Source: DATJLY01 sp963773665 | GTDB lineage: Bacteria; Pseudomonadota; Alphaproteobacteria; ATCC43930; CGMCC-115725 | DNA length: 64,000 nt | Reading direction: 5' to 3' | Assembly (NCBI GenBank): GCA_963773665.1 | Contig: CAVZBZ010000002.1 | Coordinates: 868,001 to 932,000 of the forward strand | In this document: piece by piece, positions 9,646 through 17,949 of the stretch | Position numbering within the stretch: position 1 is the stretch's first letter | How the letters are laid out: each line of letters begins with the position of its first letter | Position numbers and translations under genes: made by a program | The notes under the pieces: model-generated | The model's input: only the letters and a program-made list of their open reading frames with translations | What the model was told of the DNA's origin: nothing | The model's database searches: none

Positions 9646-10644
9646 ATGGCCGACGGTTCGCTTCTGCCGATGCCGAGCCAAACCCTGTCGAAACGCGATC
9701 GCGACGGTATCCAATCGGGACGATACGAAATCAGGCTGGCCGACGCGTTTGAATGGATGGCGCAGCGCCCTGACAACTCGGTCCACGCGATCGTCACCGA
9801 TCCGCCATACGGCCTTAAGGAATACTCCGAACTCGAGAAGGCGAAGCTCCGGCGCGGACGCGGCGGCGTGTGGCGCATTCCTCCGTCCTTCGACGGCTGC
9901 AAGCGCAGCCCGGTGCCGCGCTTCACCGTGTTGGACGACAGCGAACGGTCAGAGCTGCGTGCATTTTTTGCGCGCTTCGCCGAAATGGCCTCACGCGTTC
10001 TGGTGCCCGGTGGGCACGTCTTCATCGCAACCAATCCCCTGCTTTCACACCTCGTCTATGTGCCGCTGCTCGATGCCGGATTCGAAAAACGCGGCGAGAT
10101 CATCAGACTCGTTCAAACCCTCCGCGGCGGCGACCGTCCCAAGAACGCGCATACCGAATTCCATGACGTGAGCGTGATGCCGCGTTCCGCGTGGGAGCCT
10201 TGGGGGCTGTTCAGAAAGCCTTGTGAAGGGAGGGTCCAAGACAACCTGCGCAAATGGTGGACCGGCGGCCTTCGCCGCATTTCCACCAGCGAGCCGTTCC
10301 TGGACGTAATCCGTTCTACGCCGACGCGGCGTGAGGAACGTGCGCTTGCGCCGCACCCATCGCTCAAGCCGCAGTCCTTCATGCGTCAAGTCGTGCGCGC
10401 TGCACTACCGCTCGGAAAGGGAGTCATCCTCGACCCGTTCATGGGAGCGGGCTCGACGATCGCTGCCGCCTTCGCTATTGGGTACAAGAGCATCGGAATC
10501 GAGCGGGACCAGTCGTATTTCGACGTGGCGGAGCGCGCCATTCCGGCACTTGCCAGAGTCACACCGGGCGGCGCATCCTCGGCCAACGGCTCGGCCGGGG
10601 GAAACGGTGCCGCTTCCAAAAGACCTAAGCTCAATTCATATTGA
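9646..10644 (+). CDS. Site-specific DNA methyltransferase (beta-class, amino-methylating)
   Basis: A 332-residue DNA adenine-N6 or cytosine-N4 methyltransferase. The catalytic motif IV TDPPYGL (Asp52-Tyr55) precedes the S-adenosylmethionine motif I DPFMGAGST (residues 263-271), the order that defines the beta class. HPSLKP precedes motif I as usual. The target-recognition region lies between. The start has a G-rich ribosome-binding site (TTGGGGGGAAGCCT). The gene lies between lexA and comEC, outside the integrated element, and its 3' end overlaps the putative endonuclease by 38 bases. Base composition looks slightly less GC-rich than the neighbours, suggesting acquisition. Confidence 0.88.
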   Translation: MADGSLLPMPSQTLSKRDRDGIQSGRYEIRLADAFEWMAQRPDNSVHAIVTDPPYGLKEYSELEKAKLRRGRGGVWRIPPSFDGCKRSPVPRFTVLDDSERSELRAFFARFAEMASRVLVPGGHVFIATNPLLSHLVYVPLLDAGFEKRGEIIRLVQTLRGGDRPKNAHTEFHDVSVMPRSAWEPWGLFRKPCEGRVQDNLRKWWTGGLRRISTSEPFLDVIRSTPTRREERALAPHPSLKPQSFMRQVVRAALPLGKGVILDPFMGAGSTIAAAFAIGYKSIGIERDQSYFDVAERAIPALARVTPGGASSANGSAGGNGAASKRPKLNSY

Positions 10645-11191
10645 GAGAGCGGTTGAGTACGTCGAGCAGCAAACGGCCGATCTGGTCGATCTCTACTTTG
10701 AGCAGGCAAATGTCTTTAGTGCCATCGTAGAGATCATGGGGATCAAGGCGCTCGATGCGGTAAGCCCTTACAAGAAGCACAAGCACCCCGACATTGCCCA
10801 ACAACGCTTCCCGGATCTCTCGCTCGGGGGCAGGCTCAATCCACCGCCGCAGCTCGCCCTCGAATCGAAGGGCAGCACGCGGGCGTGGGCGATCCAGTCG
10901 CATTACGACCATCCCGGCTGGTACGTTGTCTGGCGCTATCTGGTTGATCCGACCATGACCATGAAGCGCGACAAACCGGTCGTCATCTGGCGTGTGGATG
11001 TGGTGTTCCAGAACAAGGACGACTGGAAATATGAAAAGAGCAGTGCCGGCGCTGCCGGCGGCGGCAGAACGCACACATTCGGGGTCAAGCTGCCGGCGAC
11101 GAAGCTGAGACATGCCGCAGCCTACACGCTCAGCGGAATCGCATTGAAGAACGGGAGGCCGATTCTCGCTTCCACGCTGCCGGGCGCCTAA
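10607..11191 (+). CDS. Putative type II restriction endonuclease (PD-(D/E)xK signature)
   Basis: A 194-residue protein if it starts at GTG 10607, which has GGGGGAAAC directly upstream; no ATG fits. I do not recognise a named family. Residues 69-70 are Pro-Asp and residues 86-88 are Glu-Ser-Lys, giving PD-x15-ExK, the spacing expected of a PD-(D/E)xK nuclease core, followed by alternating hydrophobic strands (WYVVWRYLV, PVVIWRVDVVF). Its overlap with a DNA methyltransferase gene supports a restriction partner. The recognition sequence is unknown. A DNA-binding accessory role is the main alternative. Confidence 0.6.
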   Translation: MPLPKDLSSIHIERAVEYVEQQTADLVDLYFEQANVFSAIVEIMGIKALDAVSPYKKHKHPDIAQQRFPDLSLGGRLNPPPQLALESKGSTRAWAIQSHYDHPGWYVVWRYLVDPTMTMKRDKPVVIWRVDVVFQNKDDWKYEKSSAGAAGGGRTHTFGVKLPATKLRHAAAYTLSGIALKNGRPILASTLPGA

Positions 11192-11243
11192 GCGACGCAA
11201 TTTCGCACAAGGACAGTGGCTGCTTTAACGGCTCGCCATGTGG

Positions 11244-12524
11244 TCATGGTGTGCCCTTCCCCTCGCGCGGGACCCAGGGCCGGTTGCCCTGCCAATCGCG
11301 CACGGTCTCGATCCGGACGCGGTCGGCGTCGAGCCAGATCGCCGCCCCGCCCTTCCGCCATGTATCGATGCGGTCGATGATTCGCGCGCCGCGGCAGGAC
11401 CGGTGCGCCGCGACCGGGCTCACGACAAGGTCGGCGCCGCGGCACGCCTCGGCCAGCACGCCGCCGTCGCGCACCAGCGCCACCGTCCGCTCCTGCGCGC
11501 GATAAAGGCATGCCTCGGCATCGCAGCGGAGCGCGCCGTCGGCGGCGCTGCCCGAGGCGGGCCACGCCGCGCCCATCGCGCCGCCGTACCGGCGAACCGC
11601 TTCGCCGAGCGCCCGCGCGCCCGCTTCGGACGACGGCAGATAATCGCCGGCCGCGCCGCGCACCGCGGCGAGCCGCGCATCGGATGCCACGAGAAGATCG
11701 GGCGGCCGCACCAGCGCCAGCGCGAGATAGCCTGCCGCCATCGGCGCGAGGCCAAGCCAGCGCAGCCGTCCGAGCCAGATGCAAAGCCACAGCCCGCCGA
11801 AGCTGGCGAGCAGAAGCGACGACGCCGGCATGCTCGGCACGTTCATCACTGCGCCGGGCCACGCGGTCACGGTGCGCGCGACGGCGGCGATGGCGGCAAT
11901 GCCGCCGGCCATCGGATGAAGCGCCAATGCCTCGAGATGGAGCGGCATCAAAAACACCGACAGGATCGCCCACGGCATCACCCAGAACCCGGTGATCGGC
12001 ACCGCGACCGCGTTGGCCAGCACCGAATAGAGCGCGAAGCGATTGAAGTGGTAGATCGTGAACGGCATGGTCGCGATCGTGGTGACGACGGTCGTGAGCG
12101 CAATGCCGAAGAAATAGAGCGCGCACCGCCGCATGGCGCCCGCGTGCGTGTGCCACTCCGCGAGCTTCGGGCGCAGCGCCTCGTAGCACGCGATGAGCGC
12201 GGCGACGGCAGCGAACGACATCTGAAAACTCGGACCGGTGGCGCTCTCGGGCGTCATCAGCATGATCGCCGCCGCGGCAAGCGCCACCGCGCGCGCCGAA
12301 ATACTCACGCGATCGACCAGCACGGCGAGGAGCATGAGCCCGATCATCGCAAACGCGCGGCGCGACGACACGGTGGCGCCCGACAGCAGCATGTAGCCGA
12401 ACGTGACCGCGAGCGAAGCGGCAGCCGCGTATTTCTTGGTCGGGTGATAAAGCGCCAGCCGCGGCACCAATGCCATGAGCGCGCGCAGCGCAAAGAACGC
12501 GATGCCCGCCACCATGCCCATGTG
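11244..12524 (-). pseudogene. comEC: comEC, C-terminal part (interrupted by integrated element)
   Basis: The C-terminal two thirds of the ComEC/Rec2 DNA-uptake channel, read leftward. It begins inside the conserved competence-domain motif, here HMGMVAG, continues through several membrane segments with SGATVSSRRAFAM and PSFQMSF motifs, and ends in the C-terminal domain. In most bacteria ComEC carries single-stranded DNA across the inner membrane during transformation. The 5' part lies at 29411-30298, on the other side of the element. A TTG at 12527 opens this frame but is an unlikely start for a functional channel. The reading frame itself is undamaged. Confidence 0.9.
12510..12524. repeat. 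Left attachment-site core (attL)
   Basis: CACCATGCCCATGTG at 12510-12524 is repeated exactly at 29420-29434. On the comEC coding strand it reads His-Met-Gly-Met-Val in the comEC frame at both ends. Bases outside the 15-mer differ on the element side and are comEC on the chromosome side, as expected for the crossover core of a tyrosine integrase. Confidence 0.88.
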
Positions 12525-12548
12525 CAAGGCTAGCTATAAAATAAGTTA

Positions 12549-12561
12549 AATCAATGACTTA
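12549..12561. promoter_or_regulatory. IHF consensus site in left attachment arm
   Basis: AATCAATGACTTA matches the IHF consensus WATCAANNNNTTR at every fixed position. It lies 25 bases inside the left core, in an AT-rich stretch that also holds a TAAGT-N10-ACTTA inverted repeat (12542-12561) and a doubled TTATCCCC (12580-12587, 12593-12600). IHF bends attachment-site arms in lambda-type recombination, so this fits an integrase-binding arm. Confidence 0.5.
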
Positions 12562-12621
12562 GGCTGGGGCAAAAATAAATTATCCCCTGATATTATCCCC
12601 AAATATAGGCTTGCGCCTAGA

Positions 12622-12650
12622 TTGAACACGGGTTATGATGGTTGTATAAA
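12622..12650 (+). promoter_or_regulatory. Promoter of the rightward (terS-ejection) operon
   Basis: TTGAAC (12622-12627) and TATAAA (12645-12650) are separated by exactly 17 bases. Transcription would begin near 12657, 26 bases before the first start codon. This is a near-consensus sigma-70 promoter serving all rightward genes of the element up to about 20.8 kb. No operator is recognised. Confidence 0.65.
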
Positions 12651-12682
12651 TGTCACACACTCGAACAGGGTATAGGTCGCCC

Positions 12683-12970
12683 ATGAAAATCACCAATGCC
12701 GTAGGGCTGGAAGGCCGCGAACTGGATTTCGTTTTCCTGATCTGCTGCGGCTATGCCCCTACCTCGGCGGCCAAGGGCTCGGGCTGGGCGGTCGGCTCGG
12801 CCTCGCGGCTCCTGGGGAAGCCGGAAATTCTCGCCGCGATCCTGAGCATGGGCCGCAACGCGGATAAGTGCATCGCAACCCTGCGCTCGCGCCGCGCGAA
12901 GGTCGCGGCGGACTATGAGGCGCCGGGGCTGCAAGTCGCTCGCCCGCGCGAGCCGGTGGAAACCTACTAA
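12683..12970 (+). CDS. Small phage protein, possible TerS-like paralogue
   Basis: A 95-residue protein. Its middle, around ASRLLGKPEILAAI, resembles the corresponding part of the next gene (ASRWMKLPHVLKAI), and both follow an alanine-rich stretch like the helix-turn-helix of small terminase subunits. This suggests two related DNA-binding proteins in tandem. ATG 12683 is chosen for its distance from the promoter; an in-frame ATG at 12650 would overlap the -10 element. The stop (TAA) abuts the next ATG. The function is an inference. Confidence 0.6.
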   Translation: MKITNAVGLEGRELDFVFLICCGYAPTSAAKGSGWAVGSASRLLGKPEILAAILSMGRNADKCIATLRSRRAKVAADYEAPGLQVARPREPVETY

Positions 12971-13516
12971 ATGGCTCCTCCGATCAAAGGGCTCTCCGCG
13001 CTGCAGCTAAAATTCGTGGCTGCGATCCTAGAGGGCAAAAGCCAACGGGCTGCGGCTGTCGCTGCCGGCTGCTCGCCGGAAGGCAACGGCGCCAGCGTCA
13101 CCGCGAGCCGGTGGATGAAGCTCCCGCACGTGCTCAAGGCAATCGAGAGTGCGCAGCTTGCCGTCCTTCGCCGGGCAAAGATCGATGCTGGATACGTGCT
13201 GGACAGGTCAGTCGCTCTCGTTGAGCGCTGTATGCAAGAGGTCAAGCCGGCGCTCCATCCGAAGACGCGCAAGCAAATGCACGATGAAGACGGAAACGCG
13301 CTCTACACATTCAACGCTGCGGGTGCCATCGCCGCCCTGCGCTTGGTCGGCGACAACGTAAAAGTTCAGGCGTTCGAGGAAAATATCCGTCTCACGGCCG
13401 GGGAAAGCTTGGTCGAGCGCTTGCGCGCCGGCCGCAATCGGGCGCGGCCCATGATCGAACTCAACCCGGTTCCACGTGATCCCACTACGGACGATGAAGG
13501 AACTTCCGATGAATGA
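12971..13516 (+). CDS. Putative small terminase subunit
   Basis: A 181-residue protein resembling phage small terminases. Residues 8-55 run LSALQLKFVAAILEGKSQ, an Ala-rich helix-turn-helix and LPHVLKAI, the usual TerS N-terminal DNA-binding layout, followed by a helical oligomerisation region (residues 60-140) and an acidic, low-complexity tail. TerS picks the phage genome for packaging and normally needs TerL, which is not encoded in this element. A satellite can use its own TerS with a helper's TerL. Confidence 0.65.
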   Translation: MAPPIKGLSALQLKFVAAILEGKSQRAAAVAAGCSPEGNGASVTASRWMKLPHVLKAIESAQLAVLRRAKIDAGYVLDRSVALVERCMQEVKPALHPKTRKQMHDEDGNALYTFNAAGAIAALRLVGDNVKVQAFEENIRLTAGESLVERLRAGRNRARPMIELNPVPRDPTTDDEGTSDE

Positions 13517-14000
13517 CATTTCAGAGCTTCGCGCCTTGAAAGCGCGCCTCGCCGCCCTCGAAGCTGGCCAGCGCCCCAGTGAGCCTAGCTGGGAAGAAGT
13601 TGAGCGCATGACCCGGATGGGTCCGGCGCGCGACGGTCGGGGCAATGTCATCAAGCCTGACGATGAAGCGGCCTATATCGCTCGCGGCAAGGCGCAACGT
13701 GACGCTGCCATCGCGGAGCGCGCGGCCTATGATGCCAAGTGCCGCGCCGGGCTCCCCTCCGGTCTATGGCGTGATCCCAATTCGAACATCGTTCGCCGGG
13801 CTGACGGAACCGCCGCATCGCGCGAAGAAATCGAAGGCGGCGTTCCGCGACAAACTCTAGACCGCCGCGTGGTCGAAGAAATGCAGCGCCGCGAGAACCA
13901 TGACCGTCTCGAAGCTGAGGGCCTTCTGCCCGGTGGCGGCTCCCTCGGTTCGCCGTATAGCGATGGCGCATCCGAACGCCGCCGCAACGAGAAGGAATAG
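13509..14000 (+). CDS. Hypothetical phage protein, charged
   Basis: A 163-residue hydrophilic protein with no family I recognise. It starts with a helical stretch (ELRALKARLAALEAG), contains ARDGRGNVIKPDDEAAYIA, and ends very charged (ERRRNEKE). No membrane segment or signal peptide is seen. AAGGA upstream and an 8-base overlap with the terS stop support the start at 13509. Position between terS and the large virion-like genes suggests a structural or scaffold-like role, but nothing in the sequence proves it. Confidence 0.65.
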   Translation: MNDISELRALKARLAALEAGQRPSEPSWEEVERMTRMGPARDGRGNVIKPDDEAAYIARGKAQRDAAIAERAAYDAKCRAGLPSGLWRDPNSNIVRRADGTAASREEIEGGVPRQTLDRRVVEEMQRRENHDRLEAEGLLPGGGSLGSPYSDGASERRRNEKE

Positions 14001-14002
14001 TC

Positions 14003-16174
14003 ATGGCCGTAGTCCCCACGTCCGGCCCAAGCGGGGGCAATATCGTCCAGGCGATGCCGCTTCCCGATCCGCAAGCGCCCAATCGGCCGGGCATCGTGCC
14101 GATCTCTGCTTTCGGCGGTCCTGAAGCGTCGGCGACTTCCAAGGCCGCATCCGATCTTATGGCCGTGTCGGATCAAGTCGCGAACGTCGCCATCAGCCAA
14201 GCGCAACAGGATGGCCGCACGAAGAGAACACTAGCCGACGCGGCGATGCAAACGGGCGCCAATACCATCCTCGATGGCGACCCGAACGATCCGAACGACG
14301 TGGGATTTAACGGGCTCCAAGGGCAGGCGAAGATAGACGCTGCGCCGGGAGTGATTTCTAGGCTACAGGCAAATCGTACCGCTGCGCTCAGCATGGTCTC
14401 GTCATTGCCGCAGCCGGAACAGGACTTTTACGCGGCGCGCTCTGCGACAACGGTTTCCGACCAGCTTGGCAGGGTCACGCAAGCGGTGGCGCAGGCGAAA
14501 GGCCAAGTCTCAATAGCGGCTTCTAATGGGCGCATGTTCGCGACAACGCAGGCGGCGGGGCTGAACTACAGCGATCCGCAAGCGGTTCAGGACGCCTTTG
14601 TGGCCGCGACCCAAGAAAGTGCCAACATTTCTAAAATTCAAGGGCTGCCGCCCGACGCTGCCGCCGAGCAGCTTCAAATCACACAAGGGCATATCGCGCA
14701 GACCATCGTCAATTCCGCGCTGTCCGACGATCCTTCCGGCAATTCTGCGGCGCAAGTGGTCAAGCAATTCCCAACGCTGCCGGCCGACGTGACCGCGAGC
14801 ATTGATAACGCGATCTACAACGCCCAGCAGAAGGCGCAAGTCGCCGGTCGTGCGACGTTGACGGCGCAGCTAAACGACAATCTGGCGAGCATTGCCCGCA
14901 CTGGCGCCCCGATCCACTTCGGAATTTCGCCAGCGCATATCACGAGCGTTCTCGGCCCGGATGAAGGCGCGCGGGTAAATCAGCAAGTTGCTGATGCAAC
15001 CGGCCTCTATCGGGCGCAGCAAAGCGTCGCCTTGACTAATCCGACTGAAGACGCGGCAGCTATCGCCAAGCTGCAACCGGGGCCGGGCACTTCATCGGTG
15101 CCGGGCCTCTACGCGTCACAAGCGCAAGACGCGGACACGTTGCAGAAGGCCGTCACCGCCAAGCGGAACGCCATCGGCAAGGATGCTGCGGGCTACGTGG
15201 CGCAAGTCAATCCGGCTGTCGCCTCCCTGGTGCAAGCGGCGCAGAACGACCCGAGCCAGTGGGATAGCGTCGCCGCCGAAATGGATCGTAATTACGACAA
15301 GCTCGGTGTCCCTCCACAGAACAGGCCGGTCATGCCGGCTGCCACGGCGCAAAGGTTCGTAGCCAGCGTCACGGGTCAAACCGATCCGGCGCAAGCGGTC
15401 AACAACCTGCAAGGGCTGCTCTCGGCCATTCCTGACAATTCGACGCGCGGCCGGGTCATGGGCGATCTTGTCCACGCGGGGCTGCCGCCGGCTTTCGAAG
15501 CAATGTCAGCCATGCCGTCCCTGGCGGATCAAACCGCGATGGCCAGCACCATCGGCCAGGGCAAGGTTCTCCGCGACGGTCTGGCGCCGGGCGATGCGAA
15601 GGCAATCGACAACGCGATTGCGTTGAACGATGGCTTAGGCAATCTCAAATCAAGCTTCGCCTTCTCGCCGGGCGGGGCCTCGAAGGGTGACGCTCTCGCG
15701 GAAGCGGTCAAGCCGCTCGCGTATCAGTACCGGGCACAGGGTCTCTCGCCTAGCGCTGCGGCTGCAAAGGCCGCGCAAGCGGTAACGGGTCAATTCCAGT
15801 TTTGGGACAACGGCGGGCAGGTCGCTCGCGTTCCGGCGGGCACTCTCGGCGCGGTCGAGCAACACGCGGACGCGGCAGTGGCCGGTCTCACGCAATCGCA
15901 GCTAGCGCCGCTCGCCATTCCTGCCGGCTCTAACCTCACGCCCGCGCAAGGTCTGGCCATTACGCTGCAAAATGCCCAGCGCGGTTTTTGGATCACGAAC
16001 GAGGGCGGGACGGGTCTGGTGCGGATCGGGAGCAACGGCAATCCGGTGAAGCTTGCCGGCGGTGGTCGCTTTGAAATGCCCTTCTCCTCGGTCGGTGCGC
16101 CGCTGCCACTCGATACGCTGCCGCCGGGCTCTGGTCCTTCTTCGGCGGACGCCTATGTCCCGGTGAGCCAGTAA
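14003..16174 (+). CDS. Putative internal virion (ejection) protein 1
   Basis: A 723-residue Ala/Gln-rich, largely helical protein without membrane segments. It follows its neighbour by two bases and is followed directly by another large protein. Three consecutive large proteins of this composition resemble the gp14-gp15-gp16 ejection set of T7-like podophages, which leave the head and form a channel for DNA entry. No residue motif confirms this; the assignment rests on size, composition and order. A role in a tail or a tape-measure-like role is possible. Confidence 0.55.
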   Translation: MAVVPTSGPSGGNIVQAMPLPDPQAPNRPGIVPISAFGGPEASATSKAASDLMAVSDQVANVAISQAQQDGRTKRTLADAAMQTGANTILDGDPNDPNDVGFNGLQGQAKIDAAPGVISRLQANRTAALSMVSSLPQPEQDFYAARSATTVSDQLGRVTQAVAQAKGQVSIAASNGRMFATTQAAGLNYSDPQAVQDAFVAATQESANISKIQGLPPDAAAEQLQITQGHIAQTIVNSALSDDPSGNSAAQVVKQFPTLPADVTASIDNAIYNAQQKAQVAGRATLTAQLNDNLASIARTGAPIHFGISPAHITSVLGPDEGARVNQQVADATGLYRAQQSVALTNPTEDAAAIAKLQPGPGTSSVPGLYASQAQDADTLQKAVTAKRNAIGKDAAGYVAQVNPAVASLVQAAQNDPSQWDSVAAEMDRNYDKLGVPPQNRPVMPAATAQRFVASVTGQTDPAQAVNNLQGLLSAIPDNSTRGRVMGDLVHAGLPPAFEAMSAMPSLADQTAMASTIGQGKVLRDGLAPGDAKAIDNAIALNDGLGNLKSSFAFSPGGASKGDALAEAVKPLAYQYRAQGLSPSAAAAKAAQAVTGQFQFWDNGGQVARVPAGTLGAVEQHADAAVAGLTQSQLAPLAIPAGSNLTPAQGLAITLQNAQRGFWITNEGGTGLVRIGSNGNPVKLAGGGRFEMPFSSVGAPLPLDTLPPGSGPSSADAYVPVSQ

Positions 16175-17749
16175 ATGGCCGACAATTTCCTGCCGCTCAC
16201 GGCGCCGCCGATTTACTCCGATCCAGCGGTTGAAGCGGCTGGCGTCAATGCCGTCCCGTCGAGCCTCGGGGACGTGTTCTCCGGTGCTCTCGAAACCAAT
16301 CCGACTACGGAATTGGCCAACGCCAGCACTCGCGATATGGCGATCTCGGGCTATGGCATTGAGGGCGCTCCCGTCGCGTCTGCGGCCATGCTGCCCGGCG
16401 CTGAGCCGTCTGTCGATGCGGCGACGCTCAATGACAAGTACAGCATACCGGCGCGCGCGAACGGGTCGGGCGGCCTGAGCTTCACTAACCCGTTGCCGGA
16501 TAGCGTCGCGTCCAGCATGTACGATGACAAGCGCGCGGAGTTGATGCGCGAAAGTGTGGGCGCTCGTCGGCCGGCTGGCTTGCTCAATTCTGCCGCCGGC
16601 CTCGGCACTCAATTCGCTGCCGGCGCGCTCGATCCTCTCAACCTTGCCGCCAGCTTTATCCCTGTCGTGGGCGAGGCGCGTTATGCGTCCTGGCTCGCGG
16701 ACGCTGGCTCGGCCATAGCGCGCACTGGCATACGTGCTGGCGTCGGCGCTGCGCAAGGCGCGGTCGGTACGGCCCCGATTGCGGCCTTGCAATATGGCCT
16801 TTCCCGCGAAGAAGGCGGGGATATGACGGCCTCGGATGCGCTGCTGAATATCGCTTTCGGGTCGGTGCTCGGCGGCGGCCTCCATGCATCGCTAGGGGCT
16901 CTCGGCGACGCCATAAGCCCCTTCAAGAGCAACCCTGCACGGATGGCCTCGGGTGTCGATACCGCTGCCAGCGCCCTTGCGGATGCGCCTCTGTCAACGC
17001 GAGAGGCTGCACTACGAAGCTCCATCGCCCAATTAGTTTCCGGGCAGCCGGTAGAAGTCGAACCATTCTTTGCCGGGAATGAGCTTGGCGGTTACAGGCG
17101 CACGCTTGCTGATCTCGATAACGAAGACGCGGCCATGATGGCTGAGCCCGCACAAAATCCGGCTCTCCAAAATGATCTCGAAACGATACGCGGAAACAAA
17201 GCGCAGCCGCAGCCTGCGCAGTCGTTCATGTCTGCGATCCGCGCCCAAGGGCCGATCAAAGATGAACAAGGCGAGCTTGCATCGCTAGGGATCACCTCGC
17301 GGAGCAACCCCGGCTTGGTCTCGGCGAGGGGCAAGCCGCTAGATGACGTGACGCGCGATCTTTGGGAACAGGGTTGGTTCCCGGAAGCTGGCACTGAGCG
17401 GCCAATGATTTCGGATTTGCTGAGTGCAATATACAACGATCAACACGGTTCGCCTCGTATTCATCCCGACGATATGGCGGCGGTAACTGAGCGCGAGCTG
17501 CTTGGGTCGCTCGATGAGCAATTGCACGGGCAAGGCATAGACCTGCGCGGCATGTCTAACGGCGACGTGGAACGGGCGATGAATGGCCAGCCGGTAGATC
17601 GCGGCCCGGTATCGCTCGCGGACCATGACGCGCAAGACGCGGCCTATGCGGCGATCACCGGGGATCGGTTTACCCAAGCGGCGAAACTGGCCAGCGGTGA
17701 ACGCCATTGCCTGAGGAGAAGGTCGCGACGGCACAAGCTGACGCGGTAG
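16175..17749 (+). CDS. Putative internal virion (ejection) protein 2, probably C-terminally frameshifted
   Basis: A 524-residue protein starting immediately after the previous stop. The middle contains Gly/Ala-rich hydrophobic stretches (residues 130-160 and 180-235) that could insert in a membrane, as expected for ejection proteins. The last 15 or so residues are unusually Arg-rich (ERHCLRRRSRRHKLTR), unlike the rest, while another frame opens at 17707 with composition like this protein. A one-base loss near 17700 would join them. Confidence 0.55.
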   Translation: MADNFLPLTAPPIYSDPAVEAAGVNAVPSSLGDVFSGALETNPTTELANASTRDMAISGYGIEGAPVASAAMLPGAEPSVDAATLNDKYSIPARANGSGGLSFTNPLPDSVASSMYDDKRAELMRESVGARRPAGLLNSAAGLGTQFAAGALDPLNLAASFIPVVGEARYASWLADAGSAIARTGIRAGVGAAQGAVGTAPIAALQYGLSREEGGDMTASDALLNIAFGSVLGGGLHASLGALGDAISPFKSNPARMASGVDTAASALADAPLSTREAALRSSIAQLVSGQPVEVEPFFAGNELGGYRRTLADLDNEDAAMMAEPAQNPALQNDLETIRGNKAQPQPAQSFMSAIRAQGPIKDEQGELASLGITSRSNPGLVSARGKPLDDVTRDLWEQGWFPEAGTERPMISDLLSAIYNDQHGSPRIHPDDMAAVTERELLGSLDEQLHGQGIDLRGMSNGDVERAMNGQPVDRGPVSLADHDAQDAAYAAITGDRFTQAAKLASGERHCLRRRSRRHKLTR

Positions 17750-17949
17750 CGAAGGCGGCGCCGGCATTCGAGGCGCCCGATCCTCGCGACGTTGCGGCCG
17801 TTCGTGCGAGCCTTGCCGATAGCGGGCGCTTCATGCTGCCGGATGAAGCTCGCGAGCTTCCGGCGATTGACGCCGATCATGCGCGCGCGACGGCTCGGGC
17901 CAACGGTTTTCAACAAGCGGCGTCGTGCCTAGCACGTGGAGGAATGTAG
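17707..17949 (+). CDS. Short frame, likely the displaced C-terminus of ejection protein 2
   Basis: An 80-codon frame starting at TTG, overlapping the previous gene by 43 bases in another frame and ending right before the next ATG at 17950. The product (PEEKVATAQADAVAKAAP and on) has the Ala-rich composition of the upstream protein. I read it as the original C-terminus separated by a single-base frameshift, though a small separate gene is possible. No slippery heptamer is seen, so programmed frameshifting is not indicated. Confidence 0.4.
   Translation: MPEEKVATAQADAVAKAAPAFEAPDPRDVAAVRASLADSGRFMLPDEARELPAIDADHARATARANGFQQAASCLARGGM

Noticed and set aside
9646..11191. Restriction-modification genes as cargo of the integrated element
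   Set aside because: They lie outside the 15-bp attachment repeats, beyond the 3' end of comEC, so they arrived separately.
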